Positions 24,080 through 36,243 of a stretch of DNA of 64,000 nucleotides are shown in pieces. Position 1 is the stretch's first letter. Each line of letters begins with the position of its first letter. The stretch is from assembly GCA_029204225.1 (NCBI GenBank), contig CM055109.1, forward strand, positions 24,642,422 through 24,706,421, in the 5' to 3' direction. The translations under genes and the position numbers were made by a program. The notes below the pieces were generated by a model. That model was not told where the DNA came from, ran no database searches, and worked only from the letters and a program-made list of their open reading frames with translations. The stretch is from Diphasiastrum complanatum. Taxonomy: Eukaryota; Streptophyta; Lycopodiopsida; Lycopodiales; Lycopodiaceae.

Positions 24080-24584
24080 CAAATAAGGATGTAACACTTG
24101 TATCACTCCAGTTATATTTTGCTTGGAGGTTCAATATAAGCAACGAAGCAGCTAAACGAGATGTCCTTGCTCCAGGATATAATGGTGTTCGATTCTTCTC
24201 TCAATTTTTTTTCCTCGACACTAATAATTGATTCACTGTCATGTTCAGTGTGTTCTTCCACATCATGATGTTCATAGATGTTATTTATCAAGTTGTTCAT
24301 GATTTCAACTTCATCTTGAATGCAAAATCACTTTCAGCACTTGATCTTGATTCTAAAGAAGAAGAAGAAGAAGATCGAGGCTGATTTGCTTTGGCACATT
24401 GTTGTTCATCTATTTTCATCATGACTCTCAATCCCATATGCTCACGATGTGATAGTTGATTTATGTGCGGCTCATTGTATGCTAATCTTGTTTTGGATAT
24501 GGAGTGATTGTTGTCATTGTCACTAGAGGTAGATGACAATTCATAGTCCTTCAAACATGGGAAACAAACTAACATATTCATCAA
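24080..24584 (-). pseudogene. TNP2 transposase, N-terminal linker exons
   Basis: Read on -: CFPCLKDYELSS, then a Ser/Asp stretch, HINQLSHREHM, a Ser-rich run (SSSSSSLESRSSAE), acidic residues (IYEHHDVEEHTEHDSES), KLREESNT and, after a damaged spot (the paralogue at 55 kb has TPLYPRAKTSRLAVSLL), the LNLQAKY box. It matches 54921-55430 throughout. The order agrees with the usual linker between the N-terminal zinc-type domain and Transposase_21. A frame change lies near 24297. Confidence 0.7.
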
Positions 24585-24749
24585 TTAACATATAAGATTG
24601 TCATACATGAAAATTAAAACTCAAATCAAGACATGCAAATCAAACACCATATCTCAAATTAAGGCATGCAATATGAAATATAAAAATAATAATCAATTCA
24701 CACTCAACATAAATTGCTCTTACTAAATAGATAGAATTTATTTTGATAT

Positions 24750-27170
24750 TCACAAGGTACATGCTTGAGTTTGGCTCAAAGTCTTTTGTACACATCTTGG
24801 AAAAGGGCGATTGAAGCTATATTTGATGAGTAGCTCTTCACCACATTTAATGGGCCTTATCGCGCATACCATTACGTATGTTCTTTTCGAGTTCCTAGAA
24901 AAGTATTCTTCCTTTCCATTGGTGTGTTTCTTGAAATCACAATTAGTTAATGAAGGTTGCCCAATGAAACCATTTATATATGCAACAATATTGCCATATT
25001 TTTCTGGACGCCCATCAATGTACATTCGATGTGATTTCAAAACATTTTGTCCTTGCACACGTCAGTCTTCCAAAGAACAAGCATTGGCATTCAAGCCTTA
25101 AACCTGCATTCCCCATTGGTGACGACATAGAGCATGCCAATCACCCCAATTGTATTGAGGTCCTACACAAAGCATTAATGTGAGAACACTATTCAAGGGG
25201 ACATCAATGTTAGTCAAAGAAAATAAACCCAATCCTGCATTAGGAAAGTGCTCACTTGGCTTGATCATATACATATGACCCCAATATGAAAATGATGTTC
25301 CACATAATGGTGTGGTACTCTATCAAGCCAACATGAATATTTCTTTCTATCAAAGGACTTAACCAGTGCTTCTAGGCAGGGAGGAAGGGGAGACTCAGTC
25401 AATGAATTTAAAACATTCTTGGATAAGTCAACAGTACGTAAATTTGGTTGTTCATTTTCAAATCTTGTCAAAATGCGTCCAAGTCATGTTTTTTTTTCAA
25501 ATGGAGTAAATTTAGATGGGATAGGAAGAAGAGGAGATTCTACACAAGGTATGTGAGGTGATGTGGGATGGATAGAATCGATGTGAAGTGTCATGGGATG
25601 GATAGAATCCATGTGAGGTGTCATGAGATAAATAGAATCGATGTGTGGTGACATCTTGGAATGAATAAAATCCATAGTATAATTTGTGTGAGGTGTTGTG
25701 GGATGGATAGAATCGATGTGAGGTGTTGTGGGATGGATAGAATCGATGTGAGGTGTCATGCGATAGATAGAATCGATGTGTGGTGACATCGTGGAATGAA
25801 TAGAATCCATAGTAGAATTTGCGTGAGGTGTTGTGGGATGGATAGAATCCATGTGAGGTGTAATGAGATGAATAGAATCTATGTGTGGTGATATCGTGGG
25901 ATGAATAGATTCCATGGAAAGATCTATGTGAGGTGTGGTGGAGTGAGTGACATGCGAAATGGAAAGATGCATAACTTCCACATCATGAGGTGTGTAGTGA
26001 CTAGTGACATCATTATGATCATCAACAAGATCTTCGTCTTATGCCAAAGATGATCCAAAATCGATATTTCTTATCTTGTTGATAAGATTGTCAATCGACG
26101 TCTTATAAGACATTGACACTAATGTATTATTCTGCAAGAGTGGAACATTACACAAGCATTAGTTTTATTTTTGTTTTTAAAATTATAAATATGTGTATGA
26201 TAAGAACAGTACTAAATAGTCAAAATGTACCTCCAAATCCACATCGGGCACCTCAATGTGCTTTCGAAACTTCCACATATGGTGTGCCACTATTCGTCTT
26301 TCTCGAATTTTCAATCCTTTGCATTGTTTGCACTCGCAATATATTTTTTTATTGTACCTCTGTTGATACTAATTTCGTTTTACAATCACAAAACTGGTTA
26401 GCTTAATGTTACAAGCTAATTTATATGTGTATAAATAAAGTCCTAAGTTTTAAACAAATGATTATATAGTACCTGCGATTTGGGTCGAGGTTGGGCACCA
26501 GAACTTGATGACGATGATGTTCCACTAAGTCTTTGCTAAAGCATTTGCGCTCTTTTCAGTGATCTCATTTTGTAATAATATTGCATCCTCTTTAACTTTT
26601 TGCTATCTTGTGGAGGCGTTGTGCTTTAAACAATCATAGAAAAAAAACAAAAAAGTTATATTCAACACACAATGGTGCAAATCCAAATGTTAAGTACATA
26701 ATATCTACTGTACATTCAATAAATATACTTGTTTCGAGTCATTTCCTCAGTAAGACATATTTGCTAATGAACGATTAAATTTCATCTGCAATTTTTTAAC
26801 AAGAATGTTAACGATATTGACAAAATACACTTGTCAAAATATACAATTAAAATTTATATGTACACAAAGATTTAACAAGATCCACAAATATCTTTATCAC
26901 TAAAACATTTAGATACCTTTCCAATGTCAAGTTGCTTGAACGAATATGACATTGTCTAATTCATGAAAAAAAGAAAGAGATTCAAGCAAATTATGAAATA
27001 GAAGTGTGATTTCTTTTAGCTATCTAGAAAACTAAGCAGTAATCAATACATGTTTGTCAGTTTTAAAAAATCATCAAAACCTTCAAAATCCCAAGTTTGG
27101 AAAAATCAAGTAACTTGAATTTGATATTTACATGTGAAACAACTCTATTTTGGTCCCTATCGCTTGACAT
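24750..27170 (-). pseudogene. SET-domain protein gene of a CACTA-lineage element, copy A
   Basis: SET domains are lysine methyltransferase folds. Gene model on -: ATG 27170 (MSSDRDQNRVVSH, donor-like GTAAAT); short exons near 26950 and 26800; an exon at 26610-26475 with KKLKRMQYYYKM and a Ser run; an exon at 26390-26230 with CECKQC; acceptor TTGCAG at about 26136; then PHIDSIHP repeats (25981-25500) and the SET part. SET signs: GLGLF start, YIDGRPEKYGN, VAYING (usual NH reads NG), NCDF, and VMVCAIRPIKCGEEL followed by Y. Breaks: stop in the CECKQC-upstream exon (about 26537), a frameshift at a poly-T run (25485-25495), a frameshift near 25310, TAA at about 25097, and TGA at 25062-25064. The last segment, 24750-25058, is open and ends ...SQTQACTL. 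Confidence 0.65.
25520..25930. repeat. Coding minisatellite, 30-bp unit (PHIDSIHPTT)
   Basis: Units based on GGATGGATAGAATCGATGTG with variable third parts. Unit length is 30 bp, so the frame is kept (ten residues, T-P-H-I-D-S-I-H-P-T). A higher-order unit with inserted TNSTMDSIHSTMS appears twice. Non-third positions vary less than third ones by eye. Confidence 0.85.
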
Positions 27171-27395
27171 AGCCCATTGAATAATCATAATTAACCAGCA
27201 TCACATGAGATAGCTCAAACAGCTTGATGTCTATCAATGTAAAAAGTCTCATTTTGGCTCTTCTCACCTGAGGCTCCTCATAGATTGATTAACTTTGAGG
27301 GATTTCATCTAAATAGATTAAATTTGTTGCCTATCGTTTGGGAATGCCAAAATTTGATGCCTAATATGTAATTTTTTTCTTATCACCCAGTAGTG
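27171..27395 (-). repeat. Probable CACTA 5' subterminal region, copy A
   Basis: Contains motifs of the type ATCACATGAGATAGCTCAA / TCACCTGAGGCTCCTCATAG / ATCACCCAG, typical of subterminal transposase-binding repeats. On the - strand the segment would begin CACTACTGGGTGATAAG at 27395, a possible CACTA terminus, though the TAGTG could equally belong to the adjoining palindromic DNA. Confidence 0.4.
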
Positions 27396-27770
27396 CCACG
27401 CCCAAAAAAAAATTTCCAGAAAACTTGCCACGACGTGGCAAGTTTTTGCTTGCTGAAAAAATTTGCCATGCGTGGCAAACTTCAAAAAAAAATTTAAAAT
27501 TTCAGAATTTTAGAATTTCAAGTGTGGCAGTGCCACGCAAATTTAGAATTTGAATTGCTCTGAGCACACCCCCCCCCCCCCAAAAAAAAAAAAAATCTGT
27601 TCAAAAGAAGTGCTGGTGATGGAAAACTTTAACGGCGTGGCAGTGGCATGCATGGCAAAGCCACGCGTTCATTGCCACGCAATTTACCACGCGATCTCCA
27701 TGGACATTGCACGCGAGGGCCGTCGCGTCAAATTTGGTCCCCATCTTATGTGCGTGGCAATGGGCCTATA
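27396..27770. repeat. GTGGCA palindrome cluster of repeat S, copy 1
   Basis: Short inverted repeats sharing TGCCAC/GTGGCA arms: 27424-27442 (CTTGCCACGACGTGGCAAG), 27462-27479, 27522-27538, and several between 27640 and 27770. A C13-A14 run lies at 27569-27595. GC content is clearly higher than the surroundings. Confidence 0.8.
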
Positions 27771-28952
27771 TTTGTAGTTGTGATCCTATCGATACAGCAT
27801 TCATCTCGCAAAGAATTGTGGATCTCCCCAGATCCGAAATACTAGCAAATCAAGACATTGGTGACGATTCTACACCTACATCTGGTAATTCTACCCAAAA
27901 CTGAAAATTGTTTCTATCCAGATTACACAGCCAACTGAAATCCAATTTGGCAACAAAACCATAAAGGTGTTAAGTAAATTGTGGTAGATTGCTAACATAC
28001 CAAAAGTTCCTATGAGTAGATTGTCATAGAACAAATAACAGAACTATAACAGCTTAACTTGAGATATCAGAATCTCACTAATAACCATTCACAAAGTGCA
28101 ATAACATTGAATAACATGATTGCATTCCACATCTCTATTATTACAATACAATACAACAAATTGGCAGAGTATAACCATCACATAAACTAGAATTTCCATT
28201 ACATCAAGGATCGTACCAAGGGAAAAGACATTACTCAAGTTATATTCCATCTTAACATTGAAATATACATAATTTAGACAATGAAGACAATGACACAATT
28301 CTACACCAAAACTACTCAAAAGGTCTTAAGCAAGGCGGTCCTACTTGCAGCCTACAGCTTGACATAAACTTGTATCACAACTCACAGAATGCTCGGCTCT
28401 AACCCTTTTGACGCTTGATCACACTTTTGCTATCCAGTGTAAAACCAAGAGTCCCCTCTGCGACTACAACTTCCCTATTTATACAATCCTAAACTCACCA
28501 CAAGTGCCTTCCCACATCTCATGAAAAGTCTGCCACTATCTCATATGCAGTTCTCTCGTGGTTGGTACAACTTCCACTGCTAAGACCGCATCAAGATCGC
28601 AATCATCACACATGTAGTTGCTTTCGGTCCGTTCAACTTCCATTCCTCTTTACCCAAATATGATCTTTCCATTCTAAATCAACAACCTTAAAAACAATCT
28701 TTTTGGTGCTTTGTGTCCTATCTACACATTACTTAACACACCCTAGTCATCCTTATAGCAACTTATCCTAATCCGTCTACCTAACAACATTAATACAACT
28801 AAAGGACTAAGTTCTTAAACAATCTTATATATACAAAATACCTTAAAATGGCCCACCTAACAGGTAAGTTGGCTTATTTTGGCAACTCTAATAATGTTGT
28901 AGTAGCCACAGTTGTAGTCGAAGCTATCCCACCCAAAACACGTCCAACTAGT
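27771..28952. repeat. Repeat S, copy 1
   Basis: No gene. Direct copy of the start of 33836-36620 and 61226-64000. It is cut at 28952 by insertion of the Copia A 5' LTR; the interrupted sequence reads CCAACTAGT here and CCAACTGGTGCC in the uninterrupted copies. Confidence 0.85.
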
Positions 28953-29687
28953 TGTGAAGAATTGAAAAAGATTATCTATTTTAGATATAGGGGTCTTATG
29001 TTTTTAATATCAAGCATCTAGGTTAGGATGTTGATAGGAACAAATTTGGCATAGATGGCAAATTATGCATTTTCACTTGTAATGCCACTATTGAGCCAAA
29101 ATAGAGTAAGGTTCTAAACTCGTGCCAATTGGAGTGTAGACAAGTGTAATTCTTTTGTTTGATGAATTCTAAGAGGTCCAATAGGATTTAGAGGTGAAAC
29201 CATGTGAGGTCCAATAAGAATTTTGAGGTTTGCTTGAAAATGGTCCAATAGAGTTAAGAGGTGCATGGATCAATGGTCCAATAGGATTAAGAAGTGGCAA
29301 AGTGTGGTCCAATCATAGTTAAGCATAGTGGTAGCTCGTGGATCTACTAGTATGATTGTACTCCTCATTTTGGATCTAATTGATTTGGTGATTTCATGGA
29401 TTTTGTGAGTTAATGGATTTCTAGCTTTCTCTCTCTACCCGAGAGCTCATGATGTTTTTCTCTCTCTACTCGAGAAGAGCAACTTGTTTTTACTTAGAAT
29501 AATTTCTTAATACTTCCCACACGTGTGAGTGAGAGTTGGAAGTGATTGAATGCATGTAGTAGTGCATTTTTGCCATAGAATCAAAGATAGATCTTGATTC
29601 TCAATCTAGTCTTGATCTTGGTGCATCTACACACCTTAGGAGATCACAAGTACATGTTGTGGATAGTCCACACATGTGAAATCAACA
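28953..29687 (+). mobile_element. Copia A 5' LTR (735 bp)
   Basis: TGTGAAGAATTG...AAATCAACA, flanked on the right by a tRNA-iMet primer site. The matching 3' LTR is at 47121-47846. Both ends follow the TG..CA rule. Confidence 0.9.
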
Positions 29688-29700
29688 TGGTATCAGAGCC
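29688..29700 (+). promoter_or_regulatory. Primer-binding site (tRNA-iMet)
   Basis: TGGTATCAGAGCC begins at the base after the LTR CA end, complementary to the 3' end of plant initiator Met tRNA. The leader to the gag ATG (29701-30443) shows no gene. Confidence 0.9.
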
Positions 29701-30443
29701 TACCTAAGGTTACCATGCATTTTGATCCATTTAAGTGAAAACTATTCATCAATCTTGAAGTAGAAATTGTCAAGATCCATTTTCCTAGCTATCTTGTTCA
29801 ATTTTGGATCAAAAGAGATCAAAAGGACATTGATTGGGTCTGACCTGGTACTATACGAAATCAGGTGCTCAGACACGTGTGAGGAACATGTAATTTCAGT
29901 TTCGGAGTTCTCTCTCATGCTTGATCCATTTATCTTGCTTGATAGCTTGTTTTGGAGCTATTTTTGTCTAGTTTTTGATGCAATCAGTTTCGTTCCATTT
30001 GGTTGAGCCAATCAAAAGTTATAAGCTTTTGAAGAGGTTTAGGTAGGGCACCTAGACCTGGGTGGACACATTTTGTTTGGTCAAGAGATTGCTTGGTTGA
30101 TCTAAAATCACAGTTGAATGCTTACCAATCTCATCTATATGTGATCTAGGCACTATTTTGGGATGTTAGTCATTTTGTTTCATGCAATATGATTGTATTT
30201 GAGTCAAATTTAGTTTCTTAGTGTAATTTACACGTGTTAAGAGTGTTTGATTCTAACTTTGCCCATACTCCATCATTTGATGTGAAATAGATCTTGTTTT
30301 AGAGGGATTTGTGTAGCTGGTGAGAATCAATTCGCAAATAGTTGCAAGATTTTTCATAGGAGGAGATAGTACTCCATTATTGGATCCTATTGAGAGTGTG
30401 TAGCAATATTTATTGTTCATCATTTGAGTTTTCTTCACTTCAA

Positions 30444-31217
30444 ATGTCTTCAATGGGTTCATCCTTGTCAGAACCAAGTGAAAGATTGTCCACTTCAAAC
30501 TATTCAATTTGGAAAATGAGGATGGAGTCCATCTTGATCCTTCAAGACATGATGGACATAGTTCTTGGGCTTGAAGAAGAACCACAAGTTTTTCAAGAGG
30601 TTCAAAAATACAAAAAGAGAGCTAGGATGGCTCTCCACTACATTAAGATGAATGTCCCTAATGAGATATTGAGGGAGATAGGTACTTGTCCAATAGCCAA
30701 AAAAGCTTGGGATTGTCTCGAGACTATCTATGAGGCTAAGAATACCTTTAGGCTTCTCACTCTTAGGAATCAAATCTTTCAAAGTAGCCAAAAGAGTGAT
30801 GAGAGTGCATGTAATTATGTTTTGAGAGTAAAAGATATTCATAGAGAATTTGCTTGTATTGGTGATTCCATCAATCAAAATGAGCTACTCCAAGTCATTC
30901 TCAATGGCTTGAGAAGTGAATTTGATAACCTTGTCCAATCCTATGTCATTAAGGAAGAGCTACCAAGTTTCGAGGCTCTCCAAAGTGTGCTAATTTCAGA
31001 AGAATCAAGACAAGAGTACAAGCTCTTGAGGATGGACAAACTTTCTCTCACTCATAATGATGGCAAAGCTCTCTTTGCGAAGGATAAGCACGAAGGGAGG
31101 AGCAAGAACCAACATCAGCAATCCTCAAGCAAGGACAAAGTAAATCCAATGAAAAAGATGAGGAGGAAGATGATTCCTCTAATTCTTCATCATCCAAGCT
31201 CAAGAAGAAGAAGATGA
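30444..31217 (+). pseudogene. Copia A gag (UBN2-type)
   Basis: Capsid protein that packages element RNA in the cytoplasm. ATG at 30444 was chosen over the upstream in-frame non-ATG start because it begins MSSMGSS and fits the family start. Seen: the YSIWKMRMESIL box, KKARMALHYIKM, AKKAWDCLETIYE, and the RLLTLRNQIF / FACIGDSI / ILNGL series of the gag_pre/UBN2 fold; a Lys/Glu-rich tail follows. Near 31139 the reading shifts: the acidic EEEDDSSNSSSSK stretch that leads in frame into the zinc knuckle at 31214 is instead read as Arg-rich. The family normally has one continuous gag-pol frame, so this is a one-base lesion. Confidence 0.8.
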
Positions 31218-31914
31218 AGTGCTTTTATTGTGGCAAGAAAGGCCATTACGCCACCAATTGCTTCAAGAAGAAAAATCAACTCAAGCAAGCCAACATTACC
31301 AATGAGAAGGAAGACACTATTGCAAGTGATGGAGAGGGATCTCTTATGGTCTCTAGTTTCTCATCTACTCCTTTCAAGAAGGACGGCCTATGGTATATTG
31401 ATAGTGGAGCCTCTTCACACATGTGTAACTCCAAGGACTCTTTCTCTTCTATTGCACCTTGTGATGGAGTCAAGAAATCAATATACACTACAAATGATTT
31501 TGAATGTCCTATTGAAGGCATAGGGAACATTCTCTTGAAGCTTGCATCCTCTAAAGTTCTTTCTCTCTCTAAAGTTCTTTATGTACCTAAGCTTACAAAG
31601 ATTCTCATTAGTGTTGGCCAATTGCTTGATAATGGCCTTGATGTAAAATTCAATGTTGATACTTGCACTATTAAGAATAATGATGAGATACTTGCATTAG
31701 GATCTAGATTTGAAGCCATCTATAAACTAGATCCAAATGAGTATGTGAATGCTTGTAATGTTGCTCTTGTGAATAAGCTCTCTATAGAGGAATTATGGCA
31801 TAGGAGGTTGGGACATCCCAACTACAAATCCATGCTCCCTATGATCAAAGAGGCCAAAGCTATTGGCTTGCCAAATTCAGTCTCCAAGAAGATCAAGCCT
31901 TATGAGGCTTTTAT
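31214..31914 (+). pseudogene. Copia A pol start: zinc knuckle, protease, pre-integrase (cut)
   Basis: CFYCGKKGHYATNC (CCHC, residues about 3-16) binds RNA. WYIDSGASSHMC (about 62-73) is the aspartic protease active site, D-S-G. VLYVPKLTKILISVGQL and ELWHRRLGHPNY mark the protease end and the pre-integrase His region. At about 31914, in the HHCC zinc finger (CEAC reads YEAF), the element is broken by a piece of module X. The 42-kb copy continues through this point and shows what was lost. Confidence 0.85.
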
Positions 31915-33102
31915 AAATCCAAGCATCCTAATTTCGAGCGCTTTAAACAACAAAGAGAGGCAACAAAATCAAGGCTTAACCTTTTAGGCCAATCTCACCT
32001 TGGATCGGGAGGCAAGGCCAATATGCATGCCCAATTTGTAAGCAATTATCTTTTAGCTAATTGCATTTCATATGTTTATTGTTTACCAATAATTTTTTGC
32101 TTTTTTCTAAACATCGATTTGTGTTGGTGTAGGTTGAAGATTATGGGTGTAAGTATACAAATGCCAAGTACAATATTGGATATCACCAAGGCTATAGTGC
32201 CTTGGTTGATCATCTTGTGACACAAGGCGTACATCCAAGGGTAAATTTTTGTTACATAATTTGTATTTCTTTTAGTTTTGACACACAATTTGTATTTCAT
32301 TTCAATTTTATGACAAGTGTTTGGCTAATAATTATTAATTTGTTTTGTGAATGTGTATGTAGTGGATATCCGCTTCCTTTGTAGAAGAAAGTACAGGAGG
32401 AAACCAAGATAAGAAGGGAATGAAGATGAAGAGGACGAAGGCGAAGACGAAAGACAAGATTCAGCTTCGGACAACGATGAGGGAAAAGATAGTGAAGACT
32501 AAGAATCCTACTATTACTTCTTAGATTTGATGTATTTATAGTATTTTCAAAAGTTTAAAAAAAGGGTATTAGTATCAATGCTCTTTTCATGAATTAGATG
32601 CGAATATGTACACTTTTTTGAATTATGAATATAAATTTTTGTATTTGATCATCTCTATCTCATTATGTATGGAATGATTGTTTATTGTTTATGTTTTTCT
32701 ATTTCATCTTGTATAAATTTGTTGTAAATATATACAAACAAAAATATCAATTTAAGATGATAAAAACAAATCTCATCTATTGTTTGAATGGTCTTTAATT
32801 CCTTCTAAGATGCATCTCTTTTTTTCTCTATAAAAGCAAACAATGAAGACCAAATCATTGTTAGATTACACGTCAAATAATCATTGTTAGATTACAAATC
32901 AATCAGCAAAATGATAATTGTAAGAATACAAATCAAAGAATCATTGTTAAATTAAAAATCATCAATCATTGTTACATCAATCTCACCAAGTTGAAGATAC
33001 TATGAAAATGCACTTTATGACTCAAATGCAATCTACCAAAATTTACAATGCATAATATAGCTCATGAATAAACAATGAAAAACTAAGAAACAAAACTCTC
33101 TC

Positions 33103-33194
<92 letters not shown>

Positions 33195-33460
33195 CTTTTT
33201 TATTAAGATTTAGAATGCCTAACATACCTTATGCATTTGCTTGGATTGTCTCCTTTCCTTCAAAATTGCATAGCTTTTTTCTACAAAAGCCAACAATGAA
33301 CAATCATTCACTAACCAACCAGTAAACAAATCAATAAACAATGAAAAACTAACAAACAAAATTATATCACCTCTCTCTCTCTCTCTCCAAAGCTTCTCTT
33401 CATTAAATCTATTTGCAAATGCAGTCGAGGCCCCCACCTTTTCCATTTCGCGGGTTTTTT
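31915..33460 (+). pseudogene. Module X, copy 1 (3' two thirds, + strand): putative CACTA ORF1
   Basis: Matches 58401-60080 in inverse. Read on +: a KHPNFE-type His/Asn box with CFKQQRQQNQ (about 31920-31985); MHAQF; then, after an intron-like gap with a TTGGTGTAG acceptor (32123-32132), the exon VEDYGCKYTNAKYNIGYHQGYSALVDHL (about 32133-32240); a second gap; and a KKVQEETKIRRE exon followed, one frame on, by a very acidic tail (GNEDEEDEGEDERQDS) that stops at about 32500. The gene then gives way to AT-rich sequence, microsatellites and the element end (33420-33470). I compare it to plant transposase Ptta/En/Spm (Transposase_24) proteins by its conserved K..N..R box; that match is weak. Confidence 0.45.
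33105..33190. repeat. Compound (CT)n(CA)n microsatellite
   Basis: About 26 CT units followed by about 17 CA units. The same compound repeat, in inverse, is at 58780-58887 in module X copy 3. Confidence 0.95.
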
Positions 33461-33469
33461 TTTTGTTAA

Positions 33470-33835
33470 AATATTTTTGGGTGGCATGGCGTGGCAAGTT
33501 TTTGATTGTTGATAAAATTTGCCATGTGGCAAACTTCAAAAACTTTTTTAAGAATTCTGCCACATGTGGCAAAATTCAGCATTTTGGAAAAAAATGCCAC
33601 GCGTGGCAAATTTCCAGAATTGCTTTGACTCCCCCCCCCCCCCCCCCCCAACACAAAAAAATCTGTTTGGAAGAAGAGCCGGTGACAAAAAACTTTGACG
33701 ACATGGCAGTGCCACGTGTGGCAGTGTCACGCGTTCATTGCCACACAATTTGCCAGGTGATTGCCACGAACATTGCCACGCAAGGGTTGTCGGGTCAAAT
33801 CTGGTCCCCGTCTTATGTGTGTGGCAATGGGCCAA
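33470..33835. repeat. GTGGCA palindrome cluster of repeat S, copy 2
   Basis: Inverted repeats at 33519-33533, 33557-33571 and 33595-33608 (TGCCACGCGTGGCA, perfect), plus several at 33705-33790. A run of 19 C lies at 33631-33649. Same layout as 27396-27770 and 60841-61225. Confidence 0.8.
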
Positions 33836-36119
33836 TATTTGTAGTTGTGATCCTATTGATACAGCATCCATCCCGCGAAGAATTGTGGATCTCCCCAGAT
33901 CCGAAACACTAGCACATGAAGACATTGGTGACGATTCTACACCTACATCTGGTAATTCTGCCCACAACTGAAAATTGTTTCTATCCAGATTACACAACCA
34001 ACTAGAATCCGATTTGGCAACGGAACTATAAAGGTGTTAGGTAAATTGTGGTAAATTGCTAACATACCAAAAGTTCCTATCAGTAGATTGTCATAGAACA
34101 AATAACATAACTATAACTGATTAACCTGACATATCAAAATCTAACTAATAACCATTCACAAAGTGCAATAACATTGAATAACATGATTGCATTCCACATC
34201 TCTGTTATTACAATACAATACAACAAATTGGCAGAGTATAACCATCACATAAACTAGAATTTCCATTACATCAAGGATCGTACCATTGGAAAAGACGTTA
34301 CTCAAGTTACATTCCATCTTAACATTGAAATATACATAATTTAGACAATGAAGGTAGTGACACAATTCTACACCAAAACTACTCGAAAGGTCTTAAGCAA
34401 GGCACTCCTACTTGCAGCCTATAGCCTGACATAAACTTGTATCACAACTCACATAATGCTCGGCTCTAATCCTTTTGACGCTTGATCACACTTTTGCTAT
34501 CCAGTGTAAAACCAAGAGTCCTCTCTGCGACTACAACTTCCCTATTTATACAATCCTAAACTCACCACAAGAGCCTTCCCACATCTCATCAAAAGACTGC
34601 CACTATCTCATATGCAGTTCTCTGGTGGTTGGTACAACTTCCATTGCTAAGACCGCATCAAGATCGCAATCGTCACACATGCGGTTGCTTTCGGTCCATT
34701 CAACTTCCATTCCTCTTTACCCGAATATGATCTTTCCATTCTAAGTCAACAACCCTAAAAGCAATCTTTTTGGTGCTTTTGGTCATATCCACACATTACT
34801 GAACACACCCTAGTCATCCCTATAGCAACTTATGCTAATCCATCTACCTAACAACATAAATACAACTAAAGGTCTAAGTTCTTAAACAATTTTTTACATA
34901 CAAAATACCTTAAAATGGCCCGTCTAACAGGTAAGTTGGCTTATTTTGGCAACTCTAATAATGCTATAGCAGACATAGTTGTAGGCAAAGCTATCCCATC
35001 CAAAACACTTCCAATTGGTGCCAATTCAAAATGTCGTAATGCACATTCACAAATCTTGACACCAAATGTGGTGTTCGACCGGTCAACATGATGTGATTCA
35101 AACATTCCCTGGTTAACAATATATTATTGTTGGAGGGTTTACGGATATCAAGGAAACCCTAGCTAGATTATTCATTTATAAGTGAGAGGGTTTTGACACC
35201 TGCGTATGTAAGTCCAACCCGATGATGAAATAGTTATTTGATTAGTTAAAAGTTAATAGCATGACTTGAGGCCTTTTTGCGGCAATTAAATGTTGTTAGG
35301 CCTAATAGTAAACTTAGTGAATAAAAAGATGTTCCCCCCAAATTTTGAATTTCAAATAATGTGGGAGGTGAAAACTGGTCAATAGGATGTGAGGCCAAAG
35401 CCCTAAAATCCACTATATATACTGGTACTTTGTGATTAATTTTACAGGTTTAATGTCAAATTAATTCAAGTGGAACCTCTATTGATTTTTCAATTGGATG
35501 TCCTAGCTCTTCTTCTCCTTGCTCCATCTATCATATTTTCTTACTATCTTTATGTCTATTGGATATGGTAATTGTGTGATTTGAATATTGCTTTTATTTT
35601 TGTTATAGAGAAAGAGAGATAGAGAAAAAAAAAAAGTAAGCTTGATCTTTTGTTGGGTAGTGTTAATGGGTCATAGTGGCTACTATTAATAGATCGTAGT
35701 GTTAGATGTGTATTCATAAGCATGCATGTGAGTTTGATTGATGAATACGTTGTCATCGAAATAAACTTATGTGTGACAATTTAACCCTCTTCATTTTTTG
35801 ATGCTTTGCATTTGCTAGGATCTAGGGCTGAAGAAGTATGAAGGAAAGACCTAATCCTCGTCACATAACAACAGAATGTCATGTATTTATAAAGGCAAGA
35901 ATCCAAGAAAAAGAATAAGACCAAAGCTGACCAAACTGATTCTAACCGCAATAATTGCACGATCGACATCAACAATAGCCCAGGACCAAACTCTTCTATA
36001 AATACTGCAAGAGAATCAATCATGAAATCAAGGATTGTCGAGTTCTAAGGCACAAGAATGCAACAACAAAAAAGAAGTTATGATATTTTCAGAGAGCTCA
36101 TACTATTTGATTTAATATA
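33836..36119 (+). repeat. Repeat S, copy 2, with Copia gag remnant
   Basis: Direct copy of 61226-63534, offset 27.4 kb. It is mostly non-coding. A TATA-like TATATATA at 35414-35421, about 170 bp before a purine-rich tract, suggests LTR promoter sequence. At 35994-36060 the + strand encodes a Copia-type zinc knuckle whose first Cys is lost (YKYCKRINHEIKDC); the S3 copy shares that loss. Confidence 0.65.
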
Positions 36120-36243
36120 CATTGTTATAGCCATATTTAGTTACAGACATGGAATAGTCCTAATATGGTAGACCAGTCCTCCAGCGTTCGAGATTATTGG
36201 TCATGTCGAGATTTAATTCCACGTCGAGGCCCATTGGTGACTA
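36120..36243 (+). mobile_element. P-type LTR fragment inside repeat S2
   Basis: TTACAGACATGGAATAG...GCATGTAC matches the first 155 bp of the P LTR at 36955. It joins directly to a Copia RNase H frame, and S3 shows the identical junction (63535-63680). Confidence 0.75.

Noticed and set aside
24811-25183. + strand frames of 96 and 67 residues, repeated at 55657-56029
   Set aside because: Conserved only because they lie opposite the SET-coding strand, whose motifs are the real signal.
27391-27395. TAGTG as certain CACTA 5' terminus of copy A
   Set aside because: Kept only as a low-confidence remark: copy B lacks it and continues 117 bp further, and CAGTGCCACGC in the palindromes could mutate to it.
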